From assembly GCA_011043895.1 (NCBI GenBank), contig DRBZ01000078.1, forward strand, positions 1-26,888: DNA of 26,888 nucleotides, read 5' to 3'. The notes below the pieces were generated by a model that was not told the origin of the DNA, did not search any database, and saw only the letters and a program-made list of their open reading frames with translations. This document shows, piece by piece, positions 1-7,499 of this stretch; position 1 is the stretch's first letter; the number at the start of each line of letters is the position of its first letter. The position numbers were made by a program, and so were the translations under genes. This DNA comes from Candidatus Cloacimonadota bacterium. Its GTDB lineage: Bacteria > Cloacimonadota > Cloacimonadia > JGIOTU-2.

Positions 1-80
1 AACTGCAATACGGATAATCGCTTCCGAGCTAGCTTCTCAACAGGATCCTTCGTCGTCATCTTTTGATTCAGCTTATCCAT
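1..80 (-). CDS. N-terminus of a probable IS481-like transposase (partial)
   Basis: Only the first 26 codons lie in the window; the gene runs out past base 1. The ATG is at 80-78 and has a good ribosome binding site (AAGGAG, complement of 88-93) seven bases upstream. The visible peptide begins MDKLNQKMTTKDPVEKLARK and goes on RLSVLQ. From memory, this resembles the start of IS481-family transposases, where a short basic lead precedes an 'RLSVL.LA.ELGN' helix-turn-helix. The catalytic DDE domain would lie outside the window. The 53-bp sequence just upstream is repeated at the other end of the window and begins with TGT, which supports a mobile-element gene. The family is inferred from a short stretch and could be wrong. 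Confidence 0.5.
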   Translation of the reverse strand, partial: MDKLNQKMTTKDPVEKLARKRLSVLQ

Positions 81-149
81 CTGTCTTCTCCTTTCGTGAG
101 ACACTATTTCAATAATGTATCTCGGTTAGTCAAGAAGATTAGTTGTACA
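1..149 (-). mobile_element. End of insertion sequence, left copy (partial)
   Basis: Read on the minus strand, the element starts at base 149 with TGTACAACTAATC and continues to the transposase start codon at 80. Bases 149 down to 97 match 26836-26888 at 52 of 53 positions; the mismatch is at 124 versus 26861. Homology stops exactly at TGT (150 onward differs from the bases before 26836), which fixes the element boundary. IS481-family ends typically begin TGT. The rest of the element lies outside the window. Confidence 0.7.
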
Positions 150-304
150 ATTATTGTTTTTCTCTTCTGCAATTTGAATTGAATAACCATTATTCCTTTT
201 TGAAATTATTTTTGCTCTCAATCTTTCAAACATAAATCCTTTTCCTAATTAATTATATTAATCAAATCACAACTAATATTTTAATTCTAATTCAGATGTT
301 ATTA

Positions 305-1591
305 CTATTCCTCTGCTAACATCTTTTTCATCTTTTCTGCAAGGTCGTCGAGAGCTTTTTTGGCACTCATTTGGTTCCTGAAAACCTTTTCTATGACCTG
401 TTCTTCAAGCAGTTTTCGGGTTTCAAACCACACTTCGGTCTGCGGTTCTACTTCGGCATAGTTAAGCTGGTCATACACATTTTTCAAGCCGGGATATTTT
501 TCAAACTTTTTCTGTATTTCAGCATCTTTGATTGCACTCTTGCGTACGGGCATGTAGTAGGTCATATTTGACCACTTTGCAGTTTGCTGCGGACTAGTAA
601 ACCATTTGATGAATTCCCAAGCAGCTTCTTGTTTTTTTTCTGCTTGCTCGTCCTTTTTATCTTCAAAGATAACAATATTTGTACCACTTATGATGTTCTT
701 TTTTGTGCGGAAATGAGGAACTGGAGCCATCCCGAGATTAAAAGGAATGCCACCTTTGTGAAGGTAAACCATCGATACACTCGAACCCTCTACCATGCCG
801 ACTTTGCTTGCAAGAAAATCATTTTGTCCGTCATAGCCTGTAGAGAGATAGGCAATTTTGTATTTATTAAGTTGGTCTGTAAGATAATTGAGTGCTTCAA
901 CTCCATACTTGCTGTTGAAGAGTGGTTCTGTAAGATCTTCATTCATTAGCTGTCCACCTGCTTCAAGAAGGCAGTTTTCGAACTGCCATGCATTAGTTGC
1001 AAATGTAGTACCCCATTGATCATTTCTTCCGTCACCATCCTTGTCCTGTGTTAGTATTTTGCCGATCCTTATAAAATCATCCCACGTTGCTGGAGGATTG
1101 TCCACTTCCAATCCATTAACATAGAACATGTCTTTATTGTAGTACAATACACGAACACTTTTGTTAAAGGGGAATGCAAACAACGTATCGTTGAAAGTAC
1201 TGCTTTTAATGAACACAGGATAGAAATCATCAAGTTCTTTCTGAGAGAGACCGTTTGGTCCATTTACATATTTCTCGATAGGGACAAGTGCATTGCCCTG
1301 AATAAACTTTGCGATCCATGCTTCATATGCCTGTGCAAGATCGGGTTGTGTATTTGCAACGATTGCAGCCATGAGTTTCTGGGATAGGGCAGTATAATTA
1401 CCCATATTGATATCAGTAATGAATATATGAGGATGTGTTTTGTTAAATTCTTTTACTAATTTCGTGAGTGCATCACCCAATGGACCGCCCATGGCATGCC
1501 AGAACTCAAGTTCGATTTTAGTTGTTTTTTTCTCGGATGAACATCCAATTAAAAGCATAATGATCAAAAATAATATTGCTAATTTTCTCAT
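305..1591 (-). CDS. ABC transporter extracellular solute-binding lipoprotein (family 1, sugar type)
   Basis: This 428-residue protein has a lipoprotein signal peptide: hydrophobic residues 4-15, then the lipobox LLIGC with Cys17 as the lipidated residue. The mature part starts as family 1 solute-binding proteins do (IELEFWHAMGGPLGDAL...FNKTHPHI), with conserved blocks such as YYNKDMF, PPATWDDF and AAWEFIKWFTSP. Such proteins bind sugars, oligosaccharides or glycerol phosphate outside the cytoplasmic membrane and deliver them to an ABC permease. No permease or ATPase gene lies within the window; on this strand the next thing downstream is the IS end at 149, so a downstream operon may have been cut off or lost. 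The ATG at 1591 has a GGGAG ribosome binding site. The substrate cannot be told from sequence. Confidence 0.9.
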   Translation of the reverse strand: MRKLAILFLIIMLLIGCSSEKKTTKIELEFWHAMGGPLGDALTKLVKEFNKTHPHIFITDINMGNYTALSQKLMAAIVANTQPDLAQAYEAWIAKFIQGNALVPIEKYVNGPNGLSQKELDDFYPVFIKSSTFNDTLFAFPFNKSVRVLYYNKDMFYVNGLEVDNPPATWDDFIRIGKILTQDKDGDGRNDQWGTTFATNAWQFENCLLEAGGQLMNEDLTEPLFNSKYGVEALNYLTDQLNKYKIAYLSTGYDGQNDFLASKVGMVEGSSVSMVYLHKGGIPFNLGMAPVPHFRTKKNIISGTNIVIFEDKKDEQAEKKQEAAWEFIKWFTSPQQTAKWSNMTYYMPVRKSAIKDAEIQKKFEKYPGLKNVYDQLNYAEVEPQTEVWFETRKLLEEQVIEKVFRNQMSAKKALDDLAEKMKKMLAEE

Positions 1592-1605
1592 CGCTTACTC
1601 CCTTA

Positions 1606-1620
1606 TACATTAATAATGTA
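1606..1620. promoter_or_regulatory. 15-bp palindrome in the promoter region of the solute-binding protein gene
   Basis: TACATTA-A-TAATGTA is a perfect inverted repeat with 7-bp arms and a 1-bp centre, 15 bases before the ATG at 1591. On the minus strand the right arm runs into TATAAG, a possible -10 box, so a protein bound here could control transcription. The same two arms occur upstream of rmlB, 12 bp apart. The role is inferred. Confidence 0.4.
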
Positions 1621-1755
1621 AATCTCTAAAATTTTCATTTAGAGTCAAGTTTTCTCAAGAGAGAAGTAAATTTTGTCACTTGAAAAAATGATGATCAAAC
1701 AAAATTCAAAAAACTTGACACGCCCTCTACCCCTCAATGAATCAGTCCTCACCGC

Positions 1756-1832
1756 GGGGGCGTAGTTCAGTTGGTAAGAACGCTGGTCTGTCACACCAGA
1801 GGCCGCGAGTTCAAGTCTCGTCGCTCCCGCCA
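1756..1832 (+). tRNA. tRNA-Asp (anticodon GTC)
   Basis: The 77-base cloverleaf is complete. The acceptor stem GGGGGCG (1756-1762) pairs with CGCTCCC (1822-1828), with one G-T pair. The anticodon stem CTGGT/ACCAG encloses the loop CTGTCAC, giving anticodon GTC at 1790-1792. The T arm is GCGAG/CTCGT around TTCAAGT. The discriminator is G1829 and CCA is encoded at 1830-1832. A run of seven T follows at once (1833-1839) and may end transcription. A TTGACA at 1715-1720 is a possible -35 box, without a clear -10 box. Confidence 0.97.
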
Positions 1833-2112
1833 TTTTTTTACGATTGATTCAACTATAAATAACATAAAGATTCACAAAGATAAAGCTGATACAGTCAGAA
1901 AAAAATTAAAACTTTCTTTCCCCATTCCCAATTTATTAAGGAAAATGAAATGTAGATTACAACTCTGTAAAATAAGATTCTTTCCTTAAGAGTACCTCGT
2001 CCCGATCTTTTTCTTGTCAGGAGAAAGGACGGAATGTCATAATTTTGGGGATTTGCCAATAAAATTCCTAAAAGATTGACAATAAATAGGGGTAAAAGAT
2101 GTAGTATTGTCT
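1833..2112. other. Intergenic region between tRNA-Asp and surE
   Basis: These 280 bases hold no credible gene. The only notable signals are the T run right after the tRNA and, at the right end, a TTGACA at 2076-2081 and a TAGTAT at 2102-2107 that may form the surE promoter. Confidence 0.6.
2076..2107 (+). promoter_or_regulatory. Possible surE promoter
   Basis: TTGACA (2076-2081) matches the -35 consensus. TAGTAT (2102-2107) is a 4/6 match to the -10 consensus, but the spacer of 20 bp is long. The -10-like box ends only five bases before the ATG at 2113, so transcription from it would start at or next to the start codon. A purine run AGGGG lies at 2088-2092, too far from the ATG for a standard ribosome binding site. 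Confidence 0.35.
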
Positions 2113-2883
2113 ATGAAAAATATTCTACTTACCAATGACGATGGCGTTTTCGCTGAAGGTATTTCGGAGCTTGCAAAGGTATTAAGAAGAAAATATCAGG
2201 TCACGATCGTTGCACCGGATAGAGAACGTAGTGCTGCTTCTCACTCACTTACTATCCATCATCCGTTAAGGATCTTCAAAATAAAAGAGGATAAATATGC
2301 AGTTGACGGCACTCCGACCGATTGTGTGATCCTTGCGACACATAAGATCATCCAATCAAAGATCGATCTTGTAATATCAGGTATTAATAACGGACCGAAT
2401 ATGGGAGAAGACATACTCTATTCGGGCACTGTTGCTGCAGCTATCGAAGCTATGAATCTCGGTTTACCTGCAATAGCAGTTTCTATGGGCTCTCGAGACA
2501 AAGGTGAATTTTCAGAGGGAGCAGAAATATTACTGCGTATGCTGGATAATAATCTCTTTTCTATATTAACAACCGACTGCATTCTCAATATCAATCTTCC
2601 TCCAGTACCTTTGAAAGAAATAAATAGCGTCAAAGTGACAAAACTCGGGCATAGAGTTTACAGTGATTTTATCAAGGAAAGAAAAGATCCCCGCGGACGA
2701 CCGTACTTCTGGATTGGAGGGCAAACACCTAAATGGACAGGTGGTGTGGAAACCGATTTTCATGCAGTCGAAAATAATAGTGTTTCAATTACACCGATAA
2801 CTATCGATATGACGAAGTATGCGTATTTCCCAACTATTAAAAAATGGGTCGAAAATAAGCTGAATACACAGCCACTATTATAA
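2113..2883 (+). CDS. surE: 5'/3'-nucleotidase SurE
   Basis: SurE is a metal-dependent phosphatase that removes phosphate from nucleoside 5'- and 3'-monophosphates. The protein (256 residues from this ATG) begins with the family signature MKNILLTNDDG, whose Asp-Asp pair binds the metal. It also has the conserved SHSLTIHHPLR, VDGTPTDCV and SGINNGPNMGEDILYSGTVAAAIE blocks. I chose the ATG at 2113 because it matches the usual SurE start; a TTG two codons upstream is possible but not needed. It is followed after 3 bases by pcm, the same order as in the enterobacterial surE-pcm pair, where both are linked to survival and repair in resting cells. Confidence 0.97.
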   Translation: MKNILLTNDDGVFAEGISELAKVLRRKYQVTIVAPDRERSAASHSLTIHHPLRIFKIKEDKYAVDGTPTDCVILATHKIIQSKIDLVISGINNGPNMGEDILYSGTVAAAIEAMNLGLPAIAVSMGSRDKGEFSEGAEILLRMLDNNLFSILTTDCILNINLPPVPLKEINSVKVTKLGHRVYSDFIKERKDPRGRPYFWIGGQTPKWTGGVETDFHAVENNSVSITPITIDMTKYAYFPTIKKWVENKLNTQPLL

Positions 2884-2886
2884 TAC

Positions 2887-3546
2887 ATGCATTATAAGAA
2901 TTTACGAAAAAAAATGATAGAGCAGCAGATAAAGGCACGAGGAATAACTAATGAACGCTTGCTGGATGCATTTATGCAGGTGGAAAGACATCTCTTTGTG
3001 CCACCGGCTGCAAAACATTTTGCATACAATGACAGTCCGCTTACAATTGGGCAAGGACAAACTATCTCTCAACCTTATATTGTTGCGATGATGATCGATC
3101 TCCTAGAGGTAACGAAATCCGATATTGTGCTGGAAATCGGAACAGGTTCGGGCTATCAAACAGCACTTCTTGCAGAGCTTGCCCATCAAGTATATTCGAT
3201 CGAAAGAATTTCATCTCTTGCAGAGAAAGCAAAGAAATTACTGAAAGAACTTGGCTATACAAATATCAAGATTCAGCACGATGATGGTTCCAAAGGATGG
3301 ATTCCCGAATCTGACGCTGAGGAAGATGTAAAGTTCGATGCCATCATAGTATCTGCAGCTGCACCCTCCATTCCTGAAGGGCTTCTTAGACAATTGAAAG
3401 AAGGTGGTCGGCTTGTGATACCCGTAGGAGATAAATTTTTTCAGGAACTGTTACTCGTTCGTAAAGAGAATGGAAAAATAAAGAAGGAGAATCATGGTGG
3501 ATGCCAGTTCGTACCTTTGATCGGAAAGCAAGCATGGAAAGAATGA
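2887..3546 (+). CDS. pcm: Protein-L-isoaspartate O-methyltransferase
   Basis: This enzyme methylates L-isoaspartyl residues formed by ageing of proteins, using S-adenosylmethionine, and starts their repair to aspartate. The 219-residue product has the usual family length. It carries the substrate-site block IGQGQTISQPYIVAMM at about 58-73, the SAM-binding motif VLEIGTGSGYQTALLAEL just after it, and FDAIIVSAAAPSIPEGLL in the middle. There is no strong ribosome binding site before ATG 2887, so translation is probably coupled to surE, which ends 3 bases upstream. The end overlaps the next gene. Confidence 0.96.
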   Translation: MHYKNLRKKMIEQQIKARGITNERLLDAFMQVERHLFVPPAAKHFAYNDSPLTIGQGQTISQPYIVAMMIDLLEVTKSDIVLEIGTGSGYQTALLAELAHQVYSIERISSLAEKAKKLLKELGYTNIKIQHDDGSKGWIPESDAEEDVKFDAIIVSAAAPSIPEGLLRQLKEGGRLVIPVGDKFFQELLLVRKENGKIKKENHGGCQFVPLIGKQAWKE

Positions 3547-4220
3547 AATTTTTTATCATAACGATTATTATTTTGATCATGCTATCCACAATGCTGTATG
3601 GAGATAAACCTCCTGTCGAGCGTGAGCCGGAAGCAAAATTCTCCAAATATCTCAAAGACAAGAACGTATCTGACGAATTGATAGTCATGTCGCTGGCTAT
3701 GCTTCCAATTTTTGAGCTTCGTGGAACGATTCCATGGGCTATACATCATTATAAAATGCCATGGTACAAGGCATACTTACTCGGAGTAGCAGGAAATTTT
3801 ATTCCCATCCCTATCATTCTTCTTATACTAAAATTCGGGCTCGATCTACTGTCTCGAGTTCCTTTATTCAATAAGTTTTTCGTTTGGCTCTTTGCAAGGA
3901 CGAGAAAAAAAGGCTCTCTCATAAAAAAATATGAATCCTTTGGGTTAATACTTTTTGTGATGATACCACTACCCATAACCGGCGCATGGACAGGTTCTAT
4001 CGCTGCATATATATTTGGTATAAAATTCTTTCCCGCATTGCTATGCATACTTATCGGTATCTGCCTTGCCGGGATTATTGTAACAATTCTAAGCTTATTT
4101 GGAATATGGGGTGCACTCATTGCATCTATAGCTTTATTGACATTATTTATCCTCTGGCTCATAAAGTTCCTCAAAGCGATAAAGACATCCAGAAGTATTG
4201 AAAAGGGGGCTTTTGAATGA
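3534..4220 (+). CDS. Small multidrug-export family (COG2426) membrane protein
   Basis: This is a membrane protein of 228 residues with a hydrophobic N-terminal segment and about five further membrane segments. It matches what I know of the 'putative small multi-drug export protein' family (PF06695): the block ELRGTIPWAIHHYKMPWYKA, then GNFIPIPIILL, then a basic loop (FARTRKKGSLIKKYESFG) and IPLPITGAWTGS. The transported substrate of this family is not established despite the name. The gene overlaps the end of pcm. I chose ATG 3534 because GGAAAG (3523-3528) lies at good spacing; ATG 3543, which forms ATGA with the pcm stop, is the alternative. The end overlaps the next gene (ATGA at 4217). 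Confidence 0.85.
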   Translation: MERMKFFIITIIILIMLSTMLYGDKPPVEREPEAKFSKYLKDKNVSDELIVMSLAMLPIFELRGTIPWAIHHYKMPWYKAYLLGVAGNFIPIPIILLILKFGLDLLSRVPLFNKFFVWLFARTRKKGSLIKKYESFGLILFVMIPLPITGAWTGSIAAYIFGIKFFPALLCILIGICLAGIIVTILSLFGIWGALIASIALLTLFILWLIKFLKAIKTSRSIEKGAFE

Positions 4221-4798
4221 AGCTAAAAGAGTTCTTTACTCAGAAACCTGAAAAGGTTCAGGAAGAAAAAGACTTGATCAAGTTTCTTTCTGAGGTTGAA
4301 TTGTTTGAAGATCTGACCCGTAATGAACGGAGAAATCTCCAGGAACATCTTTACCAACGCAAATACAAAGAAGATGAAATAGTGTTCAAAAAGGGCTATC
4401 CTAATGTTGTTATGTATATTGTGAAAGAAGGTGAGCTGCAAACCTTCATTGGTTCCCTTGAAGGTGAGAACATAAAGACAATAAAGCCCAAGGATTTTTT
4501 TGGCGAGATAGGTCTTTTCCTGGAAGAGGAACGTACTGCAACGATCGTTGCGTCTAAAGATTCTGTACTACTCGGTATTTCAAAAAGAGATATGAATCGC
4601 TTTATAGATGAACATCCACGTGCGGGCAGTAAAATCCTACGAAGACTTGCCAGTGTGATCAGTTCTCACTTGATTGCTACAAACCAGACTCTCTTATGTA
4701 AGCGAGAGGAACTGGATGACCTTAAGAAACAATTACAGGAAAAAGAAAACGAACTCAATGAGTTGAAAACTACTCAAACAGAAGAAGAGAAAAAATAG
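4217..4798 (+). CDS. Cyclic nucleotide-binding domain protein with C-terminal coiled coil
   Basis: The product has 193 residues. Residues about 28-145 form a CRP-like cyclic nucleotide-binding fold: VELFEDLTRNERRNL, a beta-roll region, and a phosphate-binding-cassette-like FGEIGLFLEEERTATIVA. Residues about 160-193 are strongly charged and heptad-like (KREELDDLKKQLQEKENEL), suggesting a coiled coil. There is no DNA-binding helix-turn-helix, so it is unlikely to be a transcription factor; it may act as a ligand-sensing partner of another protein. The start overlaps the previous gene (ATGA) and the AI-2E-type permease starts 2 bases after its stop, so the three are very probably co-translated. 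The ligand is unknown. Confidence 0.85.
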   Translation: MKLKEFFTQKPEKVQEEKDLIKFLSEVELFEDLTRNERRNLQEHLYQRKYKEDEIVFKKGYPNVVMYIVKEGELQTFIGSLEGENIKTIKPKDFFGEIGLFLEEERTATIVASKDSVLLGISKRDMNRFIDEHPRAGSKILRRLASVISSHLIATNQTLLCKREELDDLKKQLQEKENELNELKTTQTEEEKK

Positions 4799-4800
4799 AA

Positions 4801-5871
4801 ATGGATAGAACAAAAGTAGTTCGCTGGATAATAGGTATCCTGTCTATAGGCTTGGTTGTAGCGGGTATTCTCTTTTATAAATCTATCTTGTCCTATGTAA
4901 TTATTTCATTCATAATTGCATATTTGATAGCCCCGATAATAAATTATGCGCAGAAATTTCACATCCCCAGAGCGCTTTCAATTCTTATCGTTTATATTAT
5001 CATCATAGGACTGATTGTTATTCTGCTTAATGTGATCATCCCGCAGGTCAAAGTTCAGGCAGAGGAAGCATCCAAATTCTTTAAAGATATTGTTAAAGAT
5101 CCCAATGCGTTCAGTCTAAAATCTCTGGGGCTGGATGGATTATCAAATTTTCTCGATAGGATTCAAACTCGTTTTACTTTTATCAACATTGATGAATATA
5201 CCCAGACGCTTGGGCAGCAGTTTGTGACCATGCTCAATCAGATTCCTCAACTAATTATCAGTTCAGTAAGTCAGATCATCAACATTCTTGCTTTCATCAT
5301 TGTGATTCCGTTCATAACTTTCTTTATGCTCAAAGATGAACGACGATTATTCAAGACCTTTTTCAGCTGGATACCTAACCGATATTTTGAATTTTCAATT
5401 TACCTTTTCGAAAAGATTGAGGATAGTTTTGGCCGCTATCTCCGTTCAATTCTGCTTGAAACAATTATTGTTGCCTTAATGTCTTATATTGGGCTACTGA
5501 TACTCGGTATACCCTATGCATTAACATTGAGTATTATTATTGGACTCACAAATCCTATAAAATTCTTTGGTCCTTTCATTGGATTTGTGCCCGTTATTCT
5601 GGTCATTCTTTTCAGCCCGGTACCCAATGTTATGTTGATCTATGCGATCTTGATGTCCTTAGTCGTACAACAGGTCGATAGTAATATTCTGTTTCCATCA
5701 CTTGTTGGTAAGGGCTTGGGGATGCATCCTTTGTGGGTACTTTTAACTGTCATTGCAGGTGGCTACGCCTTTGGTATTCTCGGTTTACTATTTGCTGTTC
5801 CCGTTGTTTTCCTCATCAAAACTGCAGTGCAGGTATCTGCGACAAGTTTAAAACAATTTGAAATAATATAG
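4801..5871 (+). CDS. AI-2E family transporter (PF01594 permease)
   Basis: This is a 356-residue polytopic membrane protein. Two membrane segments at about 10-50 and another at 55-80 are followed by a soluble loop (QVKVQAEEASKFF...LNQIPQLI). A C-terminal bundle contains the family-typical PFITFFMLKDERRL, then GRYLRSILLETIIVALMS, and near the end GLGMHPLWVLLTVIAGG with a final FAVPV. Family members include the E. coli AI-2 exporter TqsA, but others export Na+/Li+ or have unknown substrates, so the family name should not be read as proof of quorum signalling. The gene lies between the cyclic-nucleotide-binding gene and the TerB-like gene in one apparent operon. Confidence 0.9.
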   Translation: MDRTKVVRWIIGILSIGLVVAGILFYKSILSYVIISFIIAYLIAPIINYAQKFHIPRALSILIVYIIIIGLIVILLNVIIPQVKVQAEEASKFFKDIVKDPNAFSLKSLGLDGLSNFLDRIQTRFTFINIDEYTQTLGQQFVTMLNQIPQLIISSVSQIINILAFIIVIPFITFFMLKDERRLFKTFFSWIPNRYFEFSIYLFEKIEDSFGRYLRSILLETIIVALMSYIGLLILGIPYALTLSIIIGLTNPIKFFGPFIGFVPVILVILFSPVPNVMLIYAILMSLVVQQVDSNILFPSLVGKGLGMHPLWVLLTVIAGGYAFGILGLLFAVPVVFLIKTAVQVSATSLKQFEII

Positions 5872-5891
5872 TTAGAACAGAAAGGAGTTAT

Positions 5892-6476
5892 ATGGATCGC
5901 TGGCAAACCTTAGAAGGTTCGATATTTCACACAACGCAGGAAGGATCTGAAGATCATTTTCTAAAAGATTTCTTCGAAAATAAAGCATTTATACCGAAAA
6001 CCGAGAGAGAGAAGAAAGAATATGAGGATTTCTCCTTTGTGAGTAGCGCAATGGCATTACTTATCTATGTAGCCCGATCAGATGGTGAGGTTGATAAGCA
6101 AGAGAAGAATATGATTATTAAAGAGTTGAAATACCAGCTTGAGCAACGTCATTTTGAGTATGAAACTCTTTCAGAAAAAATTGGTCCTGATGAAATGAGA
6201 ATTATCAATACACTTTTTGAAAAATTCCAGGCGGAACTCAAGGACGGTTCGTGTAATCTTGATGAAATTATCAGAGTTATAGATATGATCTATGCAAAGA
6301 ATCCTTACAAAAGAATGTTCCTTGTGAGATTATGTTATTATGTTGCATATTCTGATAACAATTTTTCTTCAGCAGAATTCAACACTATAAAGGAGATCGC
6401 AAAAAGGCTTGAAGTATCCCCGGAAGATTGCAAAAGAATCGAAGGAGAAGTTCGAACAGAATTAAAGATCAAATAA
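5892..6476 (+). CDS. TerB-like protein
   Basis: The 194-residue soluble, mostly helical protein contains two half-repeats of TerB type: FVSSAMALLIYVARSDGEVDKQEKNMI at about 48-75 and VRLCYYVAYSDNNFSSAEFNTIKEIAKRL at about 145-173. Each has an acidic 'SDG/SDN' turn followed by a helix, as in TerB/DjlA-type domains that bind metal ions. Its job here is unknown; the neighbours suggest a membrane- or stress-related role. The ATG has a good ribosome binding site (AAGGAG). It is the last gene of the 2113-6476 cluster. Confidence 0.75.
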   Translation: MDRWQTLEGSIFHTTQEGSEDHFLKDFFENKAFIPKTEREKKEYEDFSFVSSAMALLIYVARSDGEVDKQEKNMIIKELKYQLEQRHFEYETLSEKIGPDEMRIINTLFEKFQAELKDGSCNLDEIIRVIDMIYAKNPYKRMFLVRLCYYVAYSDNNFSSAEFNTIKEIAKRLEVSPEDCKRIEGEVRTELKIK

Positions 6477-6500
6477 TATTTCTTGATTCATTCACTCAAA

Positions 6501-6520
6501 CGAAATTTGACACAATTTCG
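6501..6520. promoter_or_regulatory. Inverted repeat overlapping a TTGACA box upstream of ybaB
   Basis: CGAAATT (6501-6507) and AATTTCG (6514-6520) are perfect 7-bp arms around TGACAC. The repeat overlaps TTGACA at 6507-6512, a possible -35 box for the ybaB-recR operon; no clear -10 box follows. It could be an operator or a weak hairpin ending the upstream cluster; it has no T tail. Confidence 0.35.
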
Positions 6521-6564
6521 CAGCGTTACAGCTTAGTGAACAATTGAAATAGATAGGAGGAAAC

Positions 6565-6891
6565 ATGTTTCAAGGTGGAAAAGGACTTCAGGACTTGCTT
6601 AAGCAAGCTCAGAAGATGCAGAAGAAAATGATGGAGAGCCAGGAAGCCCTCGCCAGTAAAACCGTCGAAGCTTCTGCAGGTGGCGGAATGGTAACTGTAG
6701 TAATGAATGGAAATCAGGAATTGATCTCTTTGAAGATAGAGAAAGAAGTAGTCGATCCTGATGATATTGAAATGCTTGAAGACCTTATTATTGCAGCTGT
6801 CGAAGAAGCTCGCCAGAAAGTGAAAGAGATGGTTGAATCTGAGATGTCCGGACTTACCGGCGGTCTCAAAATACCCGGCCTGAATACATAA
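6565..6891 (+). CDS. YbaB/EbfC family nucleoid-associated protein
   Basis: This 108-residue protein has the family length and pattern: a helical start rich in Gln, Lys and Met (LLKQAQKMQKKMMESQEAL), the beta part with VEASAGGGMVTVVMNGNQELISLKI, and the closing DLIIAAVEEARQKVKEM. Family members form dimers that bind DNA. The gene has a strong AGGAGG-type ribosome binding site. Its stop codon overlaps the recR start by one base (TAATG), and the ybaB-recR pair is conserved in many bacteria. dnaX, often the gene before ybaB, is not here. Confidence 0.95.
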   Translation: MFQGGKGLQDLLKQAQKMQKKMMESQEALASKTVEASAGGGMVTVVMNGNQELISLKIEKEVVDPDDIEMLEDLIIAAVEEARQKVKEMVESEMSGLTGGLKIPGLNT

Positions 6892-7487
6892 TGTTTGAAG
6901 GTAAATTAGAAGAACTGAAGAACGGATTTAAGCGCTTACCCGGCATCGGAGAGAAGACAGCAGAACGTTTAGCATTTTATCTCATCAGTCAGGAAAAAGA
7001 AGTGGGACTACAACTTTCGGAGTTGATACGGGAGTCGATCACTTCGATACAAAAGTGTGAATCCTGCAACATGCTTTCCGAAAAAAGTCCCTGCCACTTC
7101 TGTGCAGATGACCAGCGGGATGAAAAAACGATCTGTGTGGTCGAGAAGAGCCAGGATGTTTACCTTATCGAAGACACTGGTGTATATAAAGGCAGATATT
7201 TCGTTCTCGGTAACCTTATCTCACCATTGGATGGGATCGGGCCAAATCATATCAATTTTCCCAAACTTCAGCAGCTTGTGGAAAAAGAGGATATCCACGA
7301 AATAATTCTCGCAGTAAATCCAAGTAGCGCAGGTGAAACTACTATATCATTTTTGACTGCCAGCCTTCAGAAGGATGGTAGAAAGATCACACGCCTTGCA
7401 ACAGGATTGCCTATAGGAGGAGACATCGAATACACGAGCAAGAAGACTCTCGCCAGTGCCTTAACCTATAGAAATGAATCGAAATAG
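6891..7487 (+). CDS. recR: Recombination mediator protein RecR
   Basis: RecR works with RecO (and RecF) to load RecA on single-stranded DNA during gap repair. The 198-residue product has the usual length and domains: a helix-hairpin-helix at about 15-28 (RLPGIGEKTAERLAF), a four-cysteine zinc motif at Cys56, Cys59, Cys68 and Cys71, and a Toprim domain from about 78 (ICVVEKSQDVYLIEDTG). The C-terminal block ATGLPIGGDIEYTSKKTLASAL is typical. The start overlaps the ybaB stop, so translation is probably coupled. Confidence 0.97.
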   Translation: MFEGKLEELKNGFKRLPGIGEKTAERLAFYLISQEKEVGLQLSELIRESITSIQKCESCNMLSEKSPCHFCADDQRDEKTICVVEKSQDVYLIEDTGVYKGRYFVLGNLISPLDGIGPNHINFPKLQQLVEKEDIHEIILAVNPSSAGETTISFLTASLQKDGRKITRLATGLPIGGDIEYTSKKTLASALTYRNESK

Positions 7488-7499
7488 ATTGGAGTAAGT

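Noticed and set aside
1645..1833. Minus-strand ORF with the peptide MAGATRLELAASGVTDQRS
   Set aside because: It is the complement of the tRNA-Asp gene, a well-known source of false protein calls.
4801..5871. AI-2 quorum-sensing system
   Set aside because: The permease family is broad, and no luxS, lsr or autoinducer receptor genes are present, so the family name alone does not support signalling.
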